DNA from: Sphingorhabdus sp.
GTDB lineage: Bacteria > Pseudomonadota > Alphaproteobacteria > Sphingomonadales > Sphingomonadaceae
Direction: 5' to 3'
DNA length: 64,000 nt
Assembly: GCA_028279555.1 (NCBI GenBank)
Contig: JANQNO010000002.1
Span: forward strand, 62,001 to 126,000
In this document: in pieces, positions 18,372-26,517 of the stretch
Layout: each line of letters opens with the position of its first letter
Position numbering within the stretch: position 1 is the first letter of the stretch
Made by a program: the position numbers and the translations under genes
The notes under the pieces: model-generated
Database searches by the model: none
Seen by the model: the letters and a program-made list of their open reading frames with translations, nothing else
What the model was told of the DNA's origin: nothing

Positions 18372-18821
18372 ATGGCCGATGAAACCCTCACGCTCACCGT
18401 CGATGGCGGCGATATAGTGATCAAATTGCGACCCGACCTTGCCCCGGGCCATGTGGCGCGGATCAAGGAACTGGTGGGCGAGGGGTTCTACGACGGCCTG
18501 AAATTCCACCGGGTCATCGATGGCTTCATGGCTCAGGGCGGCTGTCCGCAAGGGACAGGGATGGGCGGTTCGGACAAGCCTGACCTGCCGCAGGAATTCA
18601 ATGCCGAGCCTCATGTCCGCGGCGTCTGCTCGATGGCGCGGGCGCAAAACCCCGATAGCGCCAACAGCCAGTTTTTCATCTGTCTTGATGATGCCACTTT
18701 CCTCGACCGGCAATATACCGTCTGGGGCGTGGTGGAATCGGGAATGGAGCATGTCGATGCCATTCCGAAGGGCGAACCGCCCGCCGATCCGGGCGTTATT
18801 CACAAGGCTGTCGTGAACTAG
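18372..18821 (+). CDS. Cyclophilin-type peptidyl-prolyl cis-trans isomerase
   Basis: A 149-residue single-domain cyclophilin. The catalytic and binding segments FHRVIDGFMAQGG, CSMARAQNPDSANSQFFI and TVWGVV are conserved. No signal peptide is seen, so the cytosolic form (PpiB-like) is likely. The region upstream is antisense to mgtE and shows no further domain. A structured repeat follows the stop. Confidence 0.93.
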   Translation: MADETLTLTVDGGDIVIKLRPDLAPGHVARIKELVGEGFYDGLKFHRVIDGFMAQGGCPQGTGMGGSDKPDLPQEFNAEPHVRGVCSMARAQNPDSANSQFFICLDDATFLDRQYTVWGVVESGMEHVDAIPKGEPPADPGVIHKAVVN

Positions 18822-18860
18822 TTGCGGTCAAAGTTAACCTGATCACCCCCGGCTCCAAAG

Positions 18861-18948
18861 GGCGTCACTCCCGTGAACGCGAGAGTCTATCCCGGTTCAA
18901 TTGCTTGACCGGGAATCGGGATAGGCCCCAGCCTTCGGTGGGGCGACG
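18861..18948. repeat. Cruciform-type repeat, family B copy 1
   Basis: Two hairpin parts joined by long-range pairs. GGCGTCACTC with GCGAGAGT forms the first part. CTATCCC pairs with GGGATAG across the centre. CCCCAGCCTTCGGTGGGG forms a terminal hairpin, and GTC/GAC closes the base. The same plan, with GGGATAGGCCCCAGCCT nearly identical, recurs at 25461-25567. It lies between the convergent cyclophilin and Sel1 genes. Confidence 0.8.
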
Positions 18949-18978
18949 GCAGGAATAGCCTGCTGCGATGGTCTAAAG

Positions 18979-19281
18979 TTACGCCGCGCGGCGTCCGGCG
19001 TCCATGCTTTGCAGCCAGGCGCGGGCTTCCTTTTGCGCTTCGGCAATTTCACGCGCGGTCATCTCGTCGGATATTTCCGCGCGGCAGGTCATCGCTTCGT
19101 CGCTGCCATTGAGCGCGGCCAGATTGAACCATTTGTGGGCTTCGATCAGGTCGACGTCGATGCCGCCGCTTCCGGTCGAGTATGCGACCCCTAAATCATA
19201 AAGCGCTTCGGCATCGCCCTTGGCGGCATCCGCAAGTCTGCTTTCCATCAGAAAGCTCGCGCTTTTCATGCTGTTACCCAT
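18979..19281 (-). CDS. Small Sel1-repeat protein
   Basis: A 100-residue protein with one Sel1/TPR-like pair of helices: ADAAKGDAEALYDLGVAYST, then DLIEAHKWFNLAALNGSDEA, then a helical tail rich in Ala and Glu. No signal peptide is visible, so it is probably cytosolic. Sel1 repeats mediate protein contacts; the partner is unknown. An in-frame ATG at 19269 is an alternative start. Confidence 0.8.
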   Translation of the reverse strand: MGNSMKSASFLMESRLADAAKGDAEALYDLGVAYSTGSGGIDVDLIEAHKWFNLAALNGSDEAMTCRAEISDEMTAREIAEAQKEARAWLQSMDAGRRAA

Positions 19282-19402
19282 ATCAACCCCAACTCCACAT
19301 CGCTGCTGTTGAGGGCAATTCAGCCGAAGATGGTAAATTAGTGGTTAACGGATTTCGATGTTTTTGACTTTGCCGCCTGTTTTTACAACTCTTTTGAAAG
19401 CG

Positions 19403-21478
19403 TTAATCGAGCGCCTGCAGCATGCCTGGAGTCAGGATCTGGGGCAGTTTCTCCGCTTCCTTGCCGGGGGAGAACCACAGATAGAGCGGCACACCGGCGC
19501 TGCCATGCTCGGCCAGTACCCGCGCCAGTGCCGGATCCTTGCGCGTAAAATCGCCAACCAGCACTGCGACATTTTTGTCGCGAAAGGCGGCGGCGGTCTC
19601 TGTCTGGCTCAGCGCTGTGGCCTCGTTGATCTTACATGTCACGCACCAGTCCGCGGTGAAATAGACGAAAACCGGCCGGCCTTCGCGGCGATATCTCGCC
19701 AGCGCTTTTGCGCTGTATGGTTCGGCGTCCAATAGCCGGGCAGTGGCTGCCGTCCCGCTGCGCTCGACCGGTTCGGCGGGGAGCAAGACCAAGAGCGCTA
19801 TGGCCGCGACTGCCGCCGTGACATAGCCCCAAAGTCCGCTTGCGCCCGATTGCTGTGCGCTGCGTAGCCGCCAAAACGCGGCCAGCAACGCGATGATCCC
19901 GACCACGCCGATGAGCAGGCCCCACTCACCCGACAGCCGCCAGAGTAGCCACAACAGCGCGGCGGCGGTGAGCGCCATCGGCACCGCCATCGCCTTGCGG
20001 AACATCCCGAGCCAGGGGCCCGGTTTGGGCAAGCGCTTTCTGAAAGCCGGGACAAAGGCGATGAGCAGATAGGGAAGGGCAAGGCCCAGCCCCAATGCCG
20101 CAAACAGCGATAGCGCCTCAGCCGCCGGAAGCAGCAATGCCGCGCCCAATGCCGCCGCCATGAAGGGCCCGGTGCAGGGGGTCGCCAATATTGCCGCCAG
20201 CACGCCAGTGCCGAATGCGCCAAAGCGGCTCTCGTCCTGCCCGCCCGGCAGCGCCAGGGTGATCTCGAACAAACCGGCCAGATTGGCTGTGATCGCCGCC
20301 ATCAGCAGCAGGAGCGCCAGCACGATGCGCGGTTCCTGCAACTGGAAAGCCCAGCCGACCTGCTCTCCGGCAGCGCGCAATGCGAGCATCAATGCGCCGA
20401 GCGCAAGCACGCTCAATATCACGCCGGCGCTATAGGCAATCGCATCGCGGCGGGCAGCACCTTCATTGCCGCCCATCTTGGCAAGGCTCAGCGCTTTCAG
20501 CCCAAGGATCGGGAAGACGCAGGGCATGAGATTGAGCAGCAGGCCGCCAAGCAGGGCGAAAAACAGGATTGCGCCCAAGCCCAGCGACGAAGACTGACTT
20601 CCCCCATATCCGGCGGGCGGCTTTCCGTCGCCCAGATAGGCCGGAATCGCTGCGCCGCCCTCGGGAACCTCACCGGGCCGGAGCGTGACCATCACCCCGC
20701 GCCCGTCATCGATCCTGAGCAGCCCCTTTATCGGGCCATTCGCTTCCCCCTTGGCTTTGAGCGAGAAGACAAGCATGTCACCGGCCTGCCGCACTGTCTG
20801 CGGCGCGGAATAGTTGAAGATATCGCGCGGCAGGGGAAAGAAATAGGGCGGGGCGAGCTGAGCCGATTGCGGGTAGGGAATGGCAATCTCGTAGCGGTCG
20901 CCGCGCTTTTGATAGGTGCCCTCGCGGTCGAGCGGCAGCGGAATTTCCGCGCGGTAAGCATCGAAGCGTTCGCGCATCGCGCCGTCGATTTTCCCATCGC
21001 CTGCGGTCAGGTTGATCGACAGAGCGGTCTTGCCCGGAATGCATATCCGGTCCGTGCATTCGGACCATTCGGCCAGCAGATTGACGGGAAGCGCGGTGCC
21101 ACTCGCAATGCCGGGCGCAAGGGTCAAATCGACCAGAAAGGCATGGTCCCGCTCATAGACATAGTTGGCATATTCGAAGACCCAGAGGAGCTTGGGAACC
21201 GGTGCCCGGATGTTCCCCGCCGTCACGCCGCCGGGCAAATCCCATTCGAGCTCGAGCGGTGTACCGGCATCGCCGGGGTTGAGCCAATAATCATGCCAGC
21301 CCTCATCGGGCCGCATGACGATCGCCAGCGTCACCTTCTCGCCTGGAGCAGGCGTCTGCGTTTCGGCTTCGAGCGCGGCCTGTATATTCGGAGTGCGCTC
21401 TGACAACTGCGCGTGCGCCGGGGAAAGCGCAGCAAACAGCAGGGCGCAAAAGAGAATAAGGCGGAGCGGCATGATCAT
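19403..21478 (-). CDS. DsbD/ScsB-like thiol:disulfide interchange protein
   Basis: Inner-membrane reductase that passes electrons from cytosolic thioredoxin to periplasmic proteins. It has 691 residues. Order: signal peptide, a periplasmic N-domain with the cysteine pair SECTDRIC near residue 160, about eight transmembrane helices (300-570) with NLMPCVFPILGLK and ATPCTGPF, and a C-terminal thioredoxin domain with CVTC at 612-615. The N-domain is larger than in classic DsbD, which fits the ScsB branch. It could supply electrons to the DsbA-like proteins at 9.4-10.9 kb, but this is inference. A second ATG lies at 21472. Confidence 0.92.
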   Translation of the reverse strand: MIMPLRLILFCALLFAALSPAHAQLSERTPNIQAALEAETQTPAPGEKVTLAIVMRPDEGWHDYWLNPGDAGTPLELEWDLPGGVTAGNIRAPVPKLLWVFEYANYVYERDHAFLVDLTLAPGIASGTALPVNLLAEWSECTDRICIPGKTALSINLTAGDGKIDGAMRERFDAYRAEIPLPLDREGTYQKRGDRYEIAIPYPQSAQLAPPYFFPLPRDIFNYSAPQTVRQAGDMLVFSLKAKGEANGPIKGLLRIDDGRGVMVTLRPGEVPEGGAAIPAYLGDGKPPAGYGGSQSSSLGLGAILFFALLGGLLLNLMPCVFPILGLKALSLAKMGGNEGAARRDAIAYSAGVILSVLALGALMLALRAAGEQVGWAFQLQEPRIVLALLLLMAAITANLAGLFEITLALPGGQDESRFGAFGTGVLAAILATPCTGPFMAAALGAALLLPAAEALSLFAALGLGLALPYLLIAFVPAFRKRLPKPGPWLGMFRKAMAVPMALTAAALLWLLWRLSGEWGLLIGVVGIIALLAAFWRLRSAQQSGASGLWGYVTAAVAAIALLVLLPAEPVERSGTAATARLLDAEPYSAKALARYRREGRPVFVYFTADWCVTCKINEATALSQTETAAAFRDKNVAVLVGDFTRKDPALARVLAEHGSAGVPLYLWFSPGKEAEKLPQILTPGMLQALD

Positions 21479-21647
21479 CTGTTCGCGCCGCTATGGCAAA
21501 AGGTCACTATTTGTGAAACCGCTTTGTCGCCGCGTCGCTCCGCGCAAATAGCCATTGGTCCCTTTCCAGACGCCGTTGATCGAAGAGCGTTGGCCTACCA
21601 TGTCATTTCGATTACATATGTAGTCATACACAAATCAGGAGGCAAGG

Positions 21648-22085
21648 ATGATCAACAATCGGTATGTAGGTGTTTTGGCGGGGCTGGCTCTTCTCGGAAT
21701 TGCCGCGACCACCTCTGTTCACAGCGCGCGAGCGCATGATGGCGATCATAAATTTGACAAGGAATGGGCCGAGGATCTGGCCGAGCGCATTCAGGAAGCG
21801 GTGCGCAAGGGTATGGCCAAAGGTGCCGACGGGATGGAGAAAGGCGCGGATCAAATGCTGAAGGGGGCCGACAAGCTGGACGCCTATGCCGACCGCATCG
21901 AGAGCGACCCTGAATTTCGCGAAAAGGAAGCCGCCAAAAAGAGCAAATGGAGCGATGAAAAGCTGACCGCTGATGATCTGCTGAAAAAAGTGCCCGAACT
22001 GCGCGACGGCGCAAAAGGCATGCGCGAGGGTGCTGACGGAATGCGCGAGGCGGCAGAGAAAATGCGGCGCGGCGAAACGGAATAG
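21648..22085 (+). CDS. Exported helical repeat protein of unknown function
   Basis: A 145-residue exported protein. The signal peptide (YVGVLAGLALLGIAATTSVH) ends near ARA-HDG. The mature part is highly charged and contains tandem degenerate repeats of about seven residues. One block reads KGADGMEKGADQMLKGADKL and another GAKGMREGADGMREAAEKM, with Gly-Ala/Glu-Gly-Met spaced as in an amphipathic helix or coiled coil. AGGAGG sits just upstream of the ATG. No family was recognised. It is convergent with valS; a perfect palindrome fills the gap. Confidence 0.75.
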   Translation: MINNRYVGVLAGLALLGIAATTSVHSARAHDGDHKFDKEWAEDLAERIQEAVRKGMAKGADGMEKGADQMLKGADKLDAYADRIESDPEFREKEAAKKSKWSDEKLTADDLLKKVPELRDGAKGMREGADGMREAAEKMRRGETE

Positions 22086-22093
22086 GCTAGTCC

Positions 22094-22115
22094 ATCCTCT
22101 CCCATGGGAGAGGAT
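22094..22115. terminator. Perfect 22-bp palindrome between convergent genes
   Basis: The two halves, ATCCTCTCCCA and TGGGAGAGGAT, are exact complements without a loop. It sits between the convergent stops at 22085 and 22119 and has no T-run on either side. Hairpin in either transcript; possible bidirectional end or mRNA-stabilising structure. Confidence 0.5.
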
Positions 22116-22118
22116 CAT

Positions 22119-25100
22119 TCACCCCAACCGATCCAGTGCCGCCTGTAACCGATCGGCTTCCGCCGATTTTTCCGCGAGATCGCTGCGCGCCTTTTCGACC
22201 GCCTCGGGTTTGGCGCGCTCGACAAAATTGGCGTTGCCGAGACGGCCTTCAAGGGATTTAACCTCTTTGGAAACACCTTCCAGCGCCTTAGCGAGGCGGG
22301 CCTTCTCGGCATCGATGTCGATGATGCCTTCGAGGGGCACCGCGATAGTTTGCCCTTCGACGACCAGTTGCATCGAAGCGCCTTCGGGCGCATCACCGAA
22401 ATTTGCGGCGCCCATGCGCGCAACGCGCTCCAGCGTTGAAATGAGCGGCGCGACCTTGCCTCCCATGACTGCGGGGAACCAGCAATCAAGCTTTGCGCCC
22501 GGCGCAATACCGAGTTCGTTCTTGGCGCTGCGCATCGCGCTGGTGAAACCAATCACCCACTCGATCTCGGCCTTCGCTTCCGCATCCACCTCGGCGCGCG
22601 GGTTCGGCCATTTGGCGACGATCAGGTCGTAACTGCGTCCTTCACCTCCCGCCATCGCATGCCAGAGCTCTTCGGTGACAAAGGGCATGAAGGGATGCAG
22701 CATGACCAATATCTGGTCGAGCACCCAGCCAGCGACTTTGCGGGTTTCGTCGACTTCATTAAGCCCCTCCCCCTTGTGGGGAGGGGTTGGGGTTGGGGTA
22801 TCATTGTCCAGCCCCCCTCCGTCATCTGCTTTCGCCGAGGCTTCAGCAGATGCCACCTCCCCCACAGGGGGGGAGGATTGATTGAGTATCGGCTTGATCA
22901 GCTCCAGATACCAGTCGCAGAAATTGTCCCAGACAAAATGATAGATCGCGTTCGCCGCCGCATCGAAACGCAAATCCTCAAGCGCCTTGTCGAGCGCCGC
23001 GAGCGTTTCGGTGACCTCGCCGATGATCCAGCGATTGACTGGCAGCGTCGCTTCCGGTGCAGCGAGCGTATCGCTCGCACCGATGCCATTCGACTGCGCA
23101 AAACGCGCAGCATTCCAGAGCTTGGTCGCGAAATTGCGGTAACCCTCGACGCGCTTGTCATCCATCTTGATGTCGCGGCCCTGGCTCTCCATCGCCGCCA
23201 TGAAAAAGCGTAAGGCGTCTGCGCCATATTGATCGATCAGCCCGAGCGGATCGACGACATTGCCCTTGGATTTGGACATTTTCTGGCCATCCGCGGCGCG
23301 CACCAGCCCGTGCAGATAGAGCCGCCGCCAGGGCACCTCGCCCATAAAGTGAATGCCCTGCATCGCCATCCGCGCATCCCAGAAAAACAGGATGTCGAAG
23401 CCGCTGATCAGCAGGTCGTTGGGATAGTGTTTTTGGAGCAGTGAGGGAGCGCCCACCCCGCTGCGACTAACTTCGCCTTCGGCTGCGTAAGTCTCGCTCC
23501 CCTCCCGCTTGCGGGAGGGGTTGGGCGTGGGTTCTTCCTCAGGCCAGCCCAGCGTGCCGAAGGGCCAGAGCGCCGAGGAAAACCAGGTATCGAGAACGTC
23601 TTGGTCCCGAACGAGGATTTCCTTTCCTGCATTCTCGGTCTTAACACCTTCCAGAGCATATTCTTCCTCAGTGTCCACGATGATTATATCGTCCGGCGGA
23701 ACCGAGTATCTTTTGGCGGCTATAGCTCGAACTTCATCTTCGTTTCTAGCTACCAATGGCACCCGTTCTGAATCGTGTTCATCGTTAAATTCATCATCCA
23801 GTTTCGGCCCATACCACGCCGGTATCCGGTGACCCCACCAGAGCTGCCGCGAGACGCACCAGGGCTGGATATTCTCCATCCAGTTGAACCAGGTTTTCTC
23901 CCAAGTCTTCGGTACGATTTCGATATCGCCATTCTTGACCGCTTCGATCGCGGGCTGGGCCAGAACATCCGCCTTCACATACCATTGATCGGTGAGCCAG
24001 GGTTCGATCACCACGCCGCCGCGATCGCCAAAGGGCGTTGCGATAGTGCGCGGCTCGGCGTCATGTTCGACTTCCTCGCCGTCCTTGTTCTTGGTGATAT
24101 GCGGAATGAGAAAGCCGCCTTCTTTCAGTCGCTGAACCACCAGTTCGCGCGCGCCATCCACCTTGTCGCGTTTAAACCGGTGGAGCCCGATAAATTCCTC
24201 CGGCACCAGACCATCCGCCGTCTGGCAGACATTGGCCTCGCCATCGAGCATGTTGAGCATCTCACCTGGGGCAATCCCGGCGCGCTTGCCAACGTCGAAA
24301 TCGTTGAAATCATGCCCCGGCGTGATCTTCACCGCGCCGCTGCCCAGTTCGGGATCGGCATGTTCGTCGGCGATGACCGGCACGCGGCGGCCCGTGATCG
24401 GCAGCACCACGTGTTTGCCGATGACGCTTGTATAGCGCTCATCCGATGGATGCACGGCAACCGCCATATCGGCGAGCATCGTTTCAGGACGCGTGGTTGC
24501 GACCTCGATATAATCCTCGCCGCTATCCAGTTTAGCGCCATCGGCGAGCGGATATTTGAAATGCCAGAAATGCCCCTTGATATCGCTGGTCTCGACCTCC
24601 AGATCACTGATCGCGGTCTTGAGCTTCGGATCCCAATTGACGAGCCGCTTGTCGCGGTAGATCAGATCCTGATTGTAGAGATCGACGAAGACCTTGAGCA
24701 CGGCCCGCGAAAAATGCTCGTCCATCGTGAACTGCTCGCGGGACCAGTCCATCGAACAGCCAAGACGGCGGAGCTGGCGCGTGATCGTGCCGCCTGATTC
24801 CTCTTTCCATTCCCAGACCTTCTCGACAAATTCTTCGCGGGTGTAGTTGGTGCGCTTGTCCTGCTTTTCTTCCAGCTGGCGCTCGACCACCATCTGCGTC
24901 GCGATACCGGCATGATCGGTGCCCACGACCCAGAGCGCATCCTTGCCGCGCAGGCGTTCGTAGCGGATCATGATATCCTGCAGCGTATTGTCGAGCGCAT
25001 GGCCGATATGCAGGCTGCCGGTCACATTGGGCGGCGGATTGACGATGGTATAGGGCGGCGCTTCGGGGCGCTTCGGGCGGAACTGCCCGCTTTCTTCCCA

Positions 25101-25157
25101 ATGCGGATACCATTTCGCCTCGATGGCGGCCGGGTCGAAATTCTTGTCGATGGTCAT
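22119..25157 (-). CDS. valS: Valyl-tRNA synthetase
   Basis: Class I synthetase that charges tRNA-Val and edits Thr. It has 1012 residues, longer than the usual 870-950. HIGH is at 50-53 ([12 protein letters not shown]), the editing domain follows, and KMSKS is near 625. The anticodon-binding domain and C-terminal coiled coil end the protein. Two low-complexity inserts explain the extra length: residues about 543-569 (encoded by the repeat at 23452) and about 761-799 (repeat at 22761). Both keep the frame. A third stretch (about 452-506) is AT-rich and also longer than usual. Confidence 0.95.
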   Translation of the reverse strand: MTIDKNFDPAAIEAKWYPHWEESGQFRPKRPEAPPYTIVNPPPNVTGSLHIGHALDNTLQDIMIRYERLRGKDALWVVGTDHAGIATQMVVERQLEEKQDKRTNYTREEFVEKVWEWKEESGGTITRQLRRLGCSMDWSREQFTMDEHFSRAVLKVFVDLYNQDLIYRDKRLVNWDPKLKTAISDLEVETSDIKGHFWHFKYPLADGAKLDSGEDYIEVATTRPETMLADMAVAVHPSDERYTSVIGKHVVLPITGRRVPVIADEHADPELGSGAVKITPGHDFNDFDVGKRAGIAPGEMLNMLDGEANVCQTADGLVPEEFIGLHRFKRDKVDGARELVVQRLKEGGFLIPHITKNKDGEEVEHDAEPRTIATPFGDRGGVVIEPWLTDQWYVKADVLAQPAIEAVKNGDIEIVPKTWEKTWFNWMENIQPWCVSRQLWWGHRIPAWYGPKLDDEFNDEHDSERVPLVARNEDEVRAIAAKRYSVPPDDIIIVDTEEEYALEGVKTENAGKEILVRDQDVLDTWFSSALWPFGTLGWPEEEPTPNPSRKREGSETYAAEGEVSRSGVGAPSLLQKHYPNDLLISGFDILFFWDARMAMQGIHFMGEVPWRRLYLHGLVRAADGQKMSKSKGNVVDPLGLIDQYGADALRFFMAAMESQGRDIKMDDKRVEGYRNFATKLWNAARFAQSNGIGASDTLAAPEATLPVNRWIIGEVTETLAALDKALEDLRFDAAANAIYHFVWDNFCDWYLELIKPILNQSSPPVGEVASAEASAKADDGGGLDNDTPTPTPPHKGEGLNEVDETRKVAGWVLDQILVMLHPFMPFVTEELWHAMAGGEGRSYDLIVAKWPNPRAEVDAEAKAEIEWVIGFTSAMRSAKNELGIAPGAKLDCWFPAVMGGKVAPLISTLERVARMGAANFGDAPEGASMQLVVEGQTIAVPLEGIIDIDAEKARLAKALEGVSKEVKSLEGRLGNANFVERAKPEAVEKARSDLAEKSAEADRLQAALDRLG
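22761..22876. repeat. Multi-hairpin repeat translated inside valS (family D)
   Basis: About 116 bp holding three hairpins: CCCCTCCCC with GGGGAGGGG, CATCTGCT with AGCAGATG, and CCTCCCCC with GGGGGGGAGG. In the valS frame it encodes a Pro/Ala/Asp/Gly-rich segment ([20 protein letters not shown], then [12 protein letters not shown]) just after the conserved IKPIL. The flanking sequence resumes as a normal anticodon-binding domain ([19 protein letters not shown]). Confidence 0.8.
23452..23531. repeat. Palindromic repeat translated inside valS (family C copy 1)
   Basis: An element of about 80 bp beginning CCCACCCCGCTGCGA and containing the hairpin CCCTCCCGCTTGCGGGAGGG. Positions 23491-23525 are identical over 35 bases to 56146-56180 in the restriction-gene remnant. 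On the valS strand it encodes [11 protein letters not shown], then EGE and RSGVG, between GWPEEEPT and the conserved [15 protein letters not shown]. Confidence 0.85.
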
Positions 25158-25203
25158 AGTGTTTCTTTGTCAGAATTTTCCCGTTCGGAAAATCGCCGCA
25201 CCA

Positions 25204-25264
25204 GCCCTCTCCCCCACCCGACCCCCAACAGGATAATTTGGTGTGGTCAGGTGGGGGAGAGGGC
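25204..25264. repeat. Long inverted repeat upstream of valS
   Basis: The 19-base left arm GCCCTCTCCCCCACCCGAC pairs with GTCAGGTGGGGGAGAGGGC with one mismatch, around a 23-base loop. It is about 45 bp upstream of the valS ATG and would be in or near its leader. Confidence 0.75.
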
Positions 25265-25407
25265 CGGAACCGCAATTTGATCAATTCGTCTTTGGCAGCG
25301 GACGTCAAAGGAAACAACACCCTAATCGTGATCCCGGCGGAGTCGAAGACGGCGCGAAGGCACCAACCTGGAAGCTCCCCATTTCACTGCAAAGAGGGCC
25401 GCTGGAG

Positions 25408-25428
25408 ATCCCGGATCAAGTCCGGGAT
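25408..25428. repeat. Short REP hairpin
   Basis: ATCCCGG and CCGGGAT, perfect 7-base arms, around ATCAAGT. The sequence matches the familiar alphaproteobacterial REP hairpin (GATCCCGGATCAAGTCCGGG). Confidence 0.75.
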
Positions 25429-25460
25429 GGCGAACTAAAACATGATCCACTCAAGCTGTG

Positions 25461-25567
25461 TCGTCACACTCGCGCAGGCGAGTGTCTATCCCAACTATCG
25501 GTTTGAACTGGCTATGCTGCGCAAGACAGACGTGCGGGATAGGCCCCAGCCTCCGCTGGGGCGACGA
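25461..25567. repeat. Cruciform-type repeat, family B copy 2
   Basis: TCGTC at the left end pairs with GACGA at the right. CACTCGC/GCGAGTG forms the first hairpin. CTATCCC pairs with GGGATAG. CCCCAGC/GCTGGGG forms the last hairpin. It has the same plan as 18861-18948, with a longer unrelated centre. Confidence 0.8.
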
Positions 25568-25625
25568 TGCAGGCATCGTCGAAGGGGTTGGGGCGACGGG
25601 CCGTTCAACGCAAGAGGATCATGCT

Positions 25626-26297
25626 CTAGCTCGCCAGAATCGCATCGATTTCGTCATTGGCGCGCTGGCGCAATTGCCTTTTGCAGGCGCGGAAACCCGG
25701 CTGGCTGCTCAGCCCCTTGGCGCGATCAAGCGCCTGGCCGATCAGCGCATCGGGCGCGACCAGCTCGTCGGCGAGCCCGGCGGCTATGGCTTCTTCGGGC
25801 GACAGCAGCTGCGAGGATAGGGCCAGACGCCGCCGCCAGACCGGATCGAGCCAGTGGTCGAGAACCACCTGCGGCACGGGCGGGAAGGGCAGGCCGGCCT
25901 TTGCTTCGGGGAGGCCGATTTTATAGTCGCCCCGCGCCGCGACCACCCAGTCGCCCGCCAGCGCCATGATGCCGCCGGCACCAATGGTGTTGCCGTTGAT
26001 GGCGATAACCAAGGCGCAGGGTAGGCGGTGCAATGAAGCGCAATAGACATTGATCGCGGCGATCGCGCGGTCGCGGTCCGCTGCGTCGAATGTGGCAGCA
26101 GCCTTGGTATCCATGCCGCAGGTGAAATGTTCGCCTTCGCCGGTCAAAATGACGCCCTTTTCAGGCTGGTCGCTGGCCAGCGCCGAGAAGATTTCGGCGC
26201 CTTCTTCCAGCATTTCTGAGATTAGCGAATTCAGTGGGGCGCGGTTTATCCGGACGATGGCTGTGCCCTCGGTTTCTTCAGTCTTGAAAAAGCTCAA
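25626..26297 (-). CDS. Crotonase / enoyl-CoA hydratase family protein
   Basis: A 223-residue crotonase-fold protein, short for the family (about 255-260). The oxyanion-hole segments are HFTCGMDTKA near residue 58 and GNTIGAGGIMALAGD near residue 105; the trimerisation part LPEAKAGLPFPP follows. The usual catalytic Glu pair is not clearly present, so the exact reaction (hydratase, isomerase or hydrolase) cannot be named. It stands alone, divergent from the plcP-like gene. Confidence 0.82.
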   Translation of the reverse strand: MSFFKTEETEGTAIVRINRAPLNSLISEMLEEGAEIFSALASDQPEKGVILTGEGEHFTCGMDTKAAATFDAADRDRAIAAINVYCASLHRLPCALVIAINGNTIGAGGIMALAGDWVVAARGDYKIGLPEAKAGLPFPPVPQVVLDHWLDPVWRRRLALSSQLLSPEEAIAAGLADELVAPDALIGQALDRAKGLSSQPGFRACKRQLRQRANDEIDAILAS

Positions 26298-26423
26298 ACT
26301 TGCTCTCCTGGTTGCCGGGAAAGCCTATGCTGAACCGGCGAGGTATTTGCAAGCAGCGCGCTGACCGGCAGAAACGCAATCACGCATTGACTGACTCATT
26401 TGTGACTCGGAGCTTTCTTCAAA

Positions 26424-26465
26424 CTGTCACCGAACGGGAATCAGAGCGTAACAAATCCCTGTCAT
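26424..26465 (+). promoter_or_regulatory. Possible PhoB-site region (two CTGTCAY motifs)
   Basis: CTGTCAC at 26424 and CTGTCAT at 26459 lie 94 and 59 bp upstream of the plcP-like ATG. PhoB boxes are CTGTCAT direct repeats 11 bp apart. Here the spacing is 35 bp and the 11-bp partner positions are degenerate, so this is only a weak candidate. Confidence 0.25.
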
Positions 26466-26517
26466 AGCGGCATTCCAATGGACTGGGCCTCGTGCTTTTA
26501 ACCATTGGGGGGTTGAT

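Larger units (their letters stand above)
25158..25625. other. Gene-free interval packed with three different repeats
   Basis: 468 bp between the valS start and the crotonase stop. No credible coding frame. It holds a 19-bp-arm inverted repeat (25204-25264), a REP hairpin (25408-25428) and a family B cruciform repeat (25461-25567). The first about 40 bp upstream of valS carry no clear promoter that I can assign. Confidence 0.7.

Noticed and set aside
26424-26465. A strict PhoB box before the plcP-like gene
   Set aside because: The two CTGTCAY words are 35 bp apart instead of 11, and the expected partner positions match only three of seven bases; kept only as a weak candidate.
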